DNA from: JAZSMJ01 sp045535815 | GTDB taxonomy: Bacteria; Bacillota; Clostridia; Oscillospirales; CAG-272 | Direction: 5' to 3' | Assembly: GCA_045535815.1 (NCBI GenBank) | Contig: JAZSMJ010000039.1 | Location: forward strand, 1 to 49,372 | Length of the DNA stretch: 49,372 nucleotides | Shown: positions 44,140 through 49,372 of the stretch, in pieces | How the letters are laid out: every line of letters begins with the position of its first letter | How positions within the stretch are numbered: position 1 is the stretch's first letter | Position numbers and translations under genes: made by a program | Notes under the pieces: generated by a model | What the model was told of the DNA's origin: nothing | Database searches by the model: none | Seen by the model: only the letters and a program-made list of their open reading frames with translations

Positions 44140-44541
44140 TTATATGGAATGCTTTTTAAGTGATATTATTGAAAGCACCAAGGTGCCGATAAGCAATAGC
44201 GATATTGCGGCTGACACCGGCGTGAAATAAGCTATGCCGAACATAAGAGGCATGAGCGAGGTTGCAAGAGATATTGCCGATATTACGGTGATTGAAGTTC
44301 TGATAGCCCGTGATCTTAAGAAGATCGCTAAAAGCGAAAGCACCAAAAGGGCGCAGGATAAAAGCGCCGTCATAAACGGTCCGACGTTTGCGTATCCGTA
44401 GGTTATCGGATCGAAATATGAAAACAGCTGTCTGTATGACGACTCGGGCGTTGCAAAAATCAGCACTGCGCCTATCGGCAGCGCCTCAAGCACTATGGCA
44501 AGTGCGACAAGCAAAACGGTAGTAAGGCTGAGCTTTTTCAT
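44140..44541 (-). CDS. Four-helix membrane protein of unknown function
   Basis: 133 residues, four hydrophobic segments (about 6-28, 50-73, 81-103, 106-128), short loops and an SLKKHSI tail. No family recognised. Start at 44541: AGGAGG lies 7 bases upstream, whereas the ATG at 44547 lies too close to it. It sits 15 bases before the NanA-like gene and 21 bases after the next one, so all four minus-strand genes from 44913 to 42070 may be one transcript. Confidence 0.7.
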   Translation of the reverse strand: MKKLSLTTVLLVALAIVLEALPIGAVLIFATPESSYRQLFSYFDPITYGYANVGPFMTALLSCALLVLSLLAIFLRSRAIRTSITVISAISLATSLMPLMFGIAYFTPVSAAISLLLIGTLVLSIISLKKHSI

Positions 44542-44562
44542 TAGCATACCTCCTGCTTACTA

Positions 44563-44913
44563 TCAGTCGAGAACGACCGATTTCTTCTTGCCGTTTTTGC
44601 CTTTGGGATATTCTCTTATTCTGACTATGTAGTCGGCGTTCAGCATTTCCGTATCCTTGCCGTTGTCGATCAGTATCGCACCGTCTGAGACCTCCTTTAC
44701 GGTTCCGGTGATCTGATTTGAGTTTGCCGTATAGATAATACATTCCTTGCCGATAAATCTCTTTGCCATTTCTGTCATAAGTAAACGCTCCTTTTTGCGA
44801 AGTTTTTTGTTTTTGGATATTATTTTCTTGAGTGCGATGCGTCTGTTCGTGTTTTGCTGATATATTACTATAAACAAAAGCAAAAATATCGCCGTATAAG
44901 TACCGGGATTCAT
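44563..44913 (-). CDS. Small membrane-anchored protein with an Sm-like beta domain
   Basis: 116 residues: one N-terminal membrane helix (about 5-23), a Lys-rich linker (KKIISKNKKLRKKER), then a compact beta domain (GKECIIYTANSNQITGTVKEV, then SDGAILID) and a basic tail (KGKNGKKKSVVLD). The beta pattern resembles Sm-like/SH3-type folds seen in DUF6897-type proteins, but I cannot name the family with certainty. Start at 44913 follows AGGAGG. A promoter lies just upstream. Confidence 0.7.
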   Translation of the reverse strand: MNPGTYTAIFLLLFIVIYQQNTNRRIALKKIISKNKKLRKKERLLMTEMAKRFIGKECIIYTANSNQITGTVKEVSDGAILIDNGKDTEMLNADYIVRIREYPKGKNGKKKSVVLD

Positions 44914-44949
44914 AAAACGCACCTCCTGTAAAAAGCTTTATTCAGATGA

Positions 44950-44978
44950 ATTATATCATAACGATTCGGCTTTTTCAA
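44950..44978 (-). promoter_or_regulatory. Sigma-A promoter of the 44913-42070 unit
   Basis: Minus strand TTGAAA (44978-44973), 17-base spacer, TATAAT (44955-44950). Confidence 0.65.
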
Positions 44979-44999
44979 TACTAAACAGATAAAGAAATG

Positions 45000-45029
45000 T
45001 TGACGGGGCGGTGAAAAGAATGGTATAAT
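45000..45029 (+). promoter_or_regulatory. Sigma-A promoter of the 391-residue membrane protein
   Basis: TTGACG (45000-45005), 18-base spacer, TATAAT (45024-45029). The leader before the start codon is about 25 bases. Confidence 0.65.
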
Positions 45030-45060
45030 GAATTTAAAATATTTTGCAAGGTGACAGATA

Positions 45061-46236
45061 ATGAAAAAAATAAATCCAATAATTATTATTTTGCTTCGTG
45101 CATTTTTTCTGTGTCTGATATTCATAACCGTGTCTGCAATAACGTTCGGTGCCATTCAAGGCGGTACTGAGAACAGAGAAGTTCTGGGATTCTGGAGCGA
45201 GATACGTTATAACCGAGTCAGCTTTGTGTATTCGCTTTTGATATTTTTCTCATATTCCGAAATTTTTTCTCTGAACGACTACGGAATGAAGATGCGTTTT
45301 TATGAAAAAGATGCAGACTCCGAAGGCAAGCTTGAATTTATATTCAAACGCTCGGGATTTCCGCTGTCGTTTGCGACTGTTGCCGCTATGACGGCTTTCG
45401 TATCGTTTGTATTTCCCGGAATTTATCCGATGTCAGCTTTAATAAACGGATTTCTTCACGGATATGATCTGTCCGCTCTGAGCAAAAAAATTATAGCTTT
45501 AGCTATTTTGATCGTTATAATATTCATCATTATGTTTTTTGCTCATCTCTCTGCCGTCAGCTGGTGGGCGGGACAAGATCAAGGTAAACGGAATGAAAAA
45601 AAGTCAGTGCTTCGGTTTATTCTGAAGATATATCTTATGGCGGTTTTATGGGCGATAGGCGCTTCTGTATTGATAATAGTATATCCTATGTTTTCGACGA
45701 CACTTACCATAATATCGGTGGTGTGGAGGCCTTTGCTTGTTGTCGCACTCGTTATTATAGCAGTATTTTTGATATTCGTATACGGAAGAGTGATTTCTCA
45801 GCGAAGACAGCTTATGTTAAAGGTCAAGCGCATATGTAAGAGCAAGGGATACGCTTTTAAAACAAACGGAAGCTTCATATCATCTATTCTTACATACAGA
45901 AAAAAGTATGATTTTTCCGTCGAGACCGCAAAAAAAAGATACTTGTGCAAGATCGAGACCGTGCCGCAAAGGAGATCCCCTGTGTTTCTCAATGAGAACG
46001 GAACTATCAGATATATAAAGGACAGGATAATTTTTAAGCACCACGTGACCGATACGTATACATTTGAAGCAGAAAAAGGAGAAGGAAAGGTGCTCATCTT
46101 CTGTCCGTTCCCGGTCTATCTTTACGCAGAAGATGAAAGGTCTCAGCGAACAATTGAATCGGGCGACGTGATGATGGAATATAGAGTATACAGACCGCTC
46201 GAATTTACCGCATCGCTTGATCGTGAACTTATATAA
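45061..46236 (+). CDS. Polytopic membrane protein of unknown function
   Basis: 391 residues: about six membrane segments in residues 5-245, then a soluble C-terminal domain (about 250-391) rich in basic residues and beta strands (KRYLCKIETVPQRRSPVF). There is no signal for a known transporter or enzyme family. The gene has its own promoter and a ribosome site (AAGGTG). It lies 58 bases before a MATE gene, and no terminator is visible between them, so co-transcription is possible. Confidence 0.75.
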   Translation: MKKINPIIIILLRAFFLCLIFITVSAITFGAIQGGTENREVLGFWSEIRYNRVSFVYSLLIFFSYSEIFSLNDYGMKMRFYEKDADSEGKLEFIFKRSGFPLSFATVAAMTAFVSFVFPGIYPMSALINGFLHGYDLSALSKKIIALAILIVIIFIIMFFAHLSAVSWWAGQDQGKRNEKKSVLRFILKIYLMAVLWAIGASVLIIVYPMFSTTLTIISVVWRPLLVVALVIIAVFLIFVYGRVISQRRQLMLKVKRICKSKGYAFKTNGSFISSILTYRKKYDFSVETAKKRYLCKIETVPQRRSPVFLNENGTIRYIKDRIIFKHHVTDTYTFEAEKGEGKVLIFCPFPVYLYAEDERSQRTIESGDVMMEYRVYRPLEFTASLDRELI

Positions 46237-46294
46237 TATATAAAATGTTTTTTGTAAACTGTATTTGAAGATAATTCAGAGGTAATTCTGTAAA

Positions 46295-47671
46295 ATGTTT
46301 TTCAGAAAAGACAATTTTGCAATGCTGTCGGTAATATTTTCCCTTGCGCTGCCGACCATGCTCGAGCAGCTGATGCAGACTGCGGTGCAGTACGTCGATA
46401 CTGCAATGGTCGGCTCGCTGGGTACGTATGCGACTGCGGCAGTAGGTGCAACCGCAACGGTAAACTGGCTTGTGGGAAGCTCTATATCGGCACTTGGCAT
46501 AGGCTTTTTATACTTTATATCAAACGCCTGCGGCGCAAACGATATAAAGCTTGCAGGTAAGGCATCGTCGCAGGCGGTTTTGGCGGTTCTGGCATCGGGG
46601 CTGCTGTTTACGGTGCTGACCTTGTCTCTGAGCGGTCTCGTGCCCGTATGGATGCAGGTCGAAGAGCCGGTGCGTGAGCTTGCAGGAAGATATTTCTTCA
46701 TCATATATTCGCCAATGCTTGCAAGGGCGGCAAGTATAATATTCGGAACGGTGCTTCGTGCATCGGGAGATACCAAAACTCCCATGCTCGTCGGCATAGC
46801 TGTAAACGTAGTAAACGTCGTTTTGAATTTTCTGCTTATCTTCCCCACGAGAGTATTGAGCATAGGAGCGCTTTCGATAACTCTCCCGGGTGCAGATCTC
46901 GGCGTTATCGGCGCAGGCATAGCAAGTGCTATATCATTTGCTTTGGGCGGTGTTTTGATAACGGTAGCATTTATCAGACATCCCGTTATCTCACCAAAGG
47001 GCTTCAGTCTCAGACCCGATATCCAGATATTAAGACCTTGTCTTCGTGTTGCTCTTCCCAATATGCTTCAGAGGTTCGGCACCTCGCTCGGATACGTTGC
47101 ATTTGCTTCAATGGTAAATTCAATAGGTGAGGCGGCAACTGCGGCTCACACTATTGCAAACACGGTAGAGTCGGCCTTCTACATCCCCGGATTCGGTATG
47201 CAGACGGCGGCAGGAGTTATTGCAGGGAACGCACTCGGTGCGAATGACAAAAAGAAGATGAAGGAGTTTTCCTCGCTTATCATCAAGCTTGAGATATTGC
47301 TTATGATAATATCGGGAGGCTTGCTTTTCGTCTTTGCACCCAATATGATGGCGCTGTTCTCAAAGGATATCGAGGTCATAAGCCTCGGTGCGACCGTTCT
47401 CAGAATGGTAGCCTTATCAGAGCCGTTTTACGGTGTTTCGATAATTATTGAGGGCATAATGATGGGCGTGGGGCAGACCGTCACTCCGTTTAAATTCAAC
47501 ATACTCGGAATGTGGGGCGTGCGGATAATCGGAACGCTTATATGCACACAGCTGCTTCATTTAGGTCTTATATCCGCATGGGCGTGTATGATAGCACATA
47601 ATATGCTATTGTTCGCTTTGTTTTTGATATATTATAAGAGCAGACGCTGGAATCCGCTCGAAAATAAATAA
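46295..47671 (+). CDS. Second MATE family efflux transporter
   Basis: 458 residues, about 12 membrane segments. Typical pieces: LALPTMLEQLMQTAVQYVDTAMVGSLG at the start, RASGDTKTPMLVG in the first half, and a second-half repeat with GMQTAAGVIAGNALGANDKKKM. It differs strongly from the MATE gene at 2542, so they are not a recent duplication. Substrate is unknown. Confidence 0.93.
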   Translation: MFFRKDNFAMLSVIFSLALPTMLEQLMQTAVQYVDTAMVGSLGTYATAAVGATATVNWLVGSSISALGIGFLYFISNACGANDIKLAGKASSQAVLAVLASGLLFTVLTLSLSGLVPVWMQVEEPVRELAGRYFFIIYSPMLARAASIIFGTVLRASGDTKTPMLVGIAVNVVNVVLNFLLIFPTRVLSIGALSITLPGADLGVIGAGIASAISFALGGVLITVAFIRHPVISPKGFSLRPDIQILRPCLRVALPNMLQRFGTSLGYVAFASMVNSIGEAATAAHTIANTVESAFYIPGFGMQTAAGVIAGNALGANDKKKMKEFSSLIIKLEILLMIISGGLLFVFAPNMMALFSKDIEVISLGATVLRMVALSEPFYGVSIIIEGIMMGVGQTVTPFKFNILGMWGVRIIGTLICTQLLHLGLISAWACMIAHNMLLFALFLIYYKSRRWNPLENK

Positions 47672-47681
47672 AAGCCACCGA

Positions 47682-47720
47682 TTGGCGTGCCTGCGATAAA
47701 GCAGGTGCGCCAACTTTTTA
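47682..47720 (+). terminator. Terminator of the second MATE gene
   Basis: Stem of TTGGCG/CGCCAA and CCTGC/GCAGG with a two-base mismatch bubble, followed by T5-A-T5. Confidence 0.75.
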
Positions 47721-47837
47721 TTTTTACTTTATTATTGATTATATTTTAGATTTGCATTAAACTATTACTATAATTATTAAAGAGAAAATTGAATTGCATT
47801 GGTGAAATACTTGGTGTAAAAATTCCAAATCAAAGTG

Positions 47838-47843
47838 TATAAT
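47838..47843 (+). promoter_or_regulatory. -10 box before the XRE/helical-repeat gene
   Basis: TATAAT at 47838-47843, 45 bases before the start. The nearest -35-like sequence (TTGGTG, 47812-47817) is 20 bases away, so the promoter is weak or needs an activator. Confidence 0.35.
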
Positions 47844-47887
47844 TAGGGTACAAAGGCGATTTTGAATTATCACAAAGGAGAATCATT

Positions 47888-48943
47888 ATGTCTATTGGAA
47901 CTACAATCAAAAAACTGCGCCGTGACAGAAATATCACGCAGGAGCAACTTGCCGAAATGTTGGGTGTTTCTACAAATGCCGTTTCTCAATGGGAGTGTGA
48001 CAAGACTGCGCCTGATATTTCTCATCTTCCTATACTTGCAAACATTTTTGAAGTCAGCGCAGATATTCTGCTGGAAATCGACATTTCCCAAAGCAAAAAG
48101 CAGTCAGAAATCAATGAATTTACAGTCAAGTATGCCGAGCTTCACAGTCAAGGCAAAACAGAGGAAAGATTAAAACTCTCTCGCGCTATGCAGAAAAAAT
48201 ATCCGAACGATGAAACTGTGCGTTACTACTTGATGCGCGCTTTGCAAAACGGATATATAGACGAAAGCTTTGACGAAATCATCACGCTCGGCGAACAACT
48301 TATGGAATCCTCTAATATGGAATATAAAATGGGAGCAATTTATGGGTTGTGCTTTACCTATTTGCATAAAGGCAATAGAAGCAAGGCATTACAGTATGCC
48401 GATATGCTTCCGCAAACGCAGGATCTTCATGTGCACGTCCTTGAGGGAGACGAACGTATAGAGCACTGTCAAAATTATTTTTGGAATGTGTGCGGACGAA
48501 TGTCCTTTTACCTGACACGTATGATTGATTGTAAGGGATCCGGTTATACCAACGAAGAAAAACACTCTATGTTAAATACGGTATACAATATTTTTCAAAT
48601 GATCTTCCCCAACAAAGATTTCGGTTTTTGGAATGACCGACTTTCAAAACTCAGCTTTTTTATGGCACTTGAAAGTGCTAAAATCGGCAAGTATGAACAA
48701 GCGATTAGAGAACTTGAACTGATGCTTAATCACGTTGAAAAATATCAAAGCTTTACAGAGATCTCGCATTCATCTTTATTGGTAAACAAGATCAAATTTA
48801 ATAAAAACGATATGGCAAAAAGTAGTGAAGAAACACTCGCCCATAGTTGTTTAAGGTATCTTAATAGGGATGAAGCGGTATTTGCTTCAATAAAGGATTC
48901 CCCTCGTTATACGAATATCAAAGAGCGTCTCGAGGCGCTGTAA
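47888..48943 (+). CDS. XRE regulator with helical-repeat C-terminal domain
   Basis: 351 residues. N-terminal Cro/CI-type helix-turn-helix (about 5-60: NITQEQLAEMLGVSTNAVSQWE). The remainder is alpha-helical, TPR-like, with repeats of about 35 residues (KQSEINEFTVKYAELHSQGKT, EERLKLSRAMQKKYP). This resembles quorum-peptide or effector-sensing regulators of the Rgg/PlcR type, but no partner peptide gene was found. AAAGGAG lies just before the ATG. Its AT-rich DNA and codon use differ from the MATE gene beside it. Confidence 0.88.
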   Translation: MSIGTTIKKLRRDRNITQEQLAEMLGVSTNAVSQWECDKTAPDISHLPILANIFEVSADILLEIDISQSKKQSEINEFTVKYAELHSQGKTEERLKLSRAMQKKYPNDETVRYYLMRALQNGYIDESFDEIITLGEQLMESSNMEYKMGAIYGLCFTYLHKGNRSKALQYADMLPQTQDLHVHVLEGDERIEHCQNYFWNVCGRMSFYLTRMIDCKGSGYTNEEKHSMLNTVYNIFQMIFPNKDFGFWNDRLSKLSFFMALESAKIGKYEQAIRELELMLNHVEKYQSFTEISHSSLLVNKIKFNKNDMAKSSEETLAHSCLRYLNRDEAVFASIKDSPRYTNIKERLEAL

Positions 48944-49372
48944 TCTTCTGCACCGACTTGTGTGGGGCTTTGCTTTTTTGCCCTCAAAAGCAGTGCTTGT
49001 CAGGAAAAACAGACGGACTTTCGGGACGCACAAACCAAAGGCTCCCTCCGGGAGGGAGCTCCCGACGAAGTCGGGTGAGGGAGAGCGCGTTGCGATATAA
49101 TCAGTACAAATCCAAAGTCGCGCGGGCCCCTTCCGTCACGCTACGCAGCGAACCCCCAAAGCTCATTTCATTCGCTTCGGGGAACCCCTGCCGCGTGCCA
49201 CCTCCCTCTCGGATGGAGGCTTATATTGTTCACCTGCAAGTGCGCACTTACTCACCACCGAATGCGGTGGTGTAATAGAAAAGATCCGATACGGATTAAA
49301 AACCATATCGGATTTCATACTGTCCTTTAGCACCCGAGGCTATCAATCTGCGGTTTTTTTGTATTTATAACA
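48944..49372. other. 429-base end region without a gene
   Basis: After the XRE gene this region holds the palindromic element at 49032-49221, a hairpin with one mismatch (49284-49294 with 49303-49313), and a last CTGCGG-T7 stretch. No credible gene lies in it; a 105-codon open frame across the element is a by-product of its GC-rich hairpins. Confidence 0.7.
49032..49221. repeat. Gene-less palindromic element related to the DUF559 element
   Basis: Both ends carry the same parts as the element at 4853. The left end has a GCTCCCTCC/GGAGGGAGC hairpin (49041-49060), a CCCGAC-GAA-GTCGGG hairpin (about 49060-49075) and TGAGGGAG. The right end has a CCTCC/GGAGG hairpin (49201-49219) followed by GC and TTA, preceded by a GC-rich inner stem region around GAAGCGAATGAA. 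Only about 40 bases lie between the arms, so it is too short for a gene. Hairpin sequences differ but their order is kept. Confidence 0.5.

Noticed and set aside
48958..49275. 105-residue open frame near the window end
   Set aside because: It crosses the palindromic element and the intergenic hairpins, has no ribosome site and no protein-like pattern.

Overview
The window looks like a chromosomal segment of an anaerobic Clostridia, most likely Oscillospirales/Ruminococcaceae. The reasons are an ispH-rpsA fusion downstream of cmk and plsC, a dockerin-bearing GH5 protein, the C-terminal part of a SigG-type sporulation sigma factor, a paaK/ACT pair typical of anaerobic 2-oxoacid metabolism, acetate kinase, many XRE regulators, SLH-domain surface proteins and sigma-A-type promoters (TTGACA-17-TATAAT) in nearly every divergent gap. 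No tRNA, rRNA, CRISPR array, integrase or phage genes were seen. The assignment rests on gene content only.

Layout. 1-1628: 3' part of paaK with an ACT-domain gene. 1685-2541: a small XRE regulator, a gap with hairpins, and a previously hidden 52-codon Asn/Gln-rich gene on the minus strand. 2542-4783: a MATE exporter and a VTT/TVP38 membrane protein. 4853-5380: a compact palindromic element with hairpin ends that carries only a DUF559 nuclease-like gene. 5494-8706: a membrane-anchored surface protein, a ferredoxin-type aldo/keto reductase and a YfcE phosphodiesterase. 8822-12853: a large secreted GH5 protein with an internal dockerin. 12850-17561: asd-argS-yebC and two small membrane-protein genes on the minus strand. 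17819-23288: an RpiR regulator, a BaiN-like flavoprotein, then cmk-plsC-ispH/rpsA. 23399-24071: an AT-rich divergent XRE/SLOG pair with an operator palindrome. 24229-28451: ackA facing away from tmcAL, an unknown 104-residue protein and a DUF3048 lipoprotein. 28566-33528: marR plus a heterodimeric ABC exporter and a metallophosphoesterase. 33586-39531: a ~1980-residue SLH surface protein with a long structured leader. 40086-41472: an ECF S component with a divergent CoaX. 41500-44913: a truncated sigG, a sialidase-like and NanA-like gene pair and two small membrane proteins. 45061-48943: an unknown membrane protein, a second MATE exporter and an XRE/helical-repeat regulator. 49032-49221: a gene-less relative of the DUF559 element.

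How the genes fit together. The surface genes (5494, 8822, 33586) point to polysaccharide contact and degradation; two of them share a beta-sandwich module style. Acetate metabolism (ackA) sits next to the acetate-using tRNA modification enzyme gene tmcAL. The marR-ABC-ABC operon carries a perfect operator palindrome over its -10 and a clearly asymmetric pair of ATPase sites, as in known heterodimeric drug exporters. The best candidates for something undescribed are the DUF559 palindromic element and its empty relative, the sigG fragment that begins exactly inside the sigma gene, the structured leader of the SLH gene, the Asn/Gln-rich mini-gene and the degenerate CoaX.
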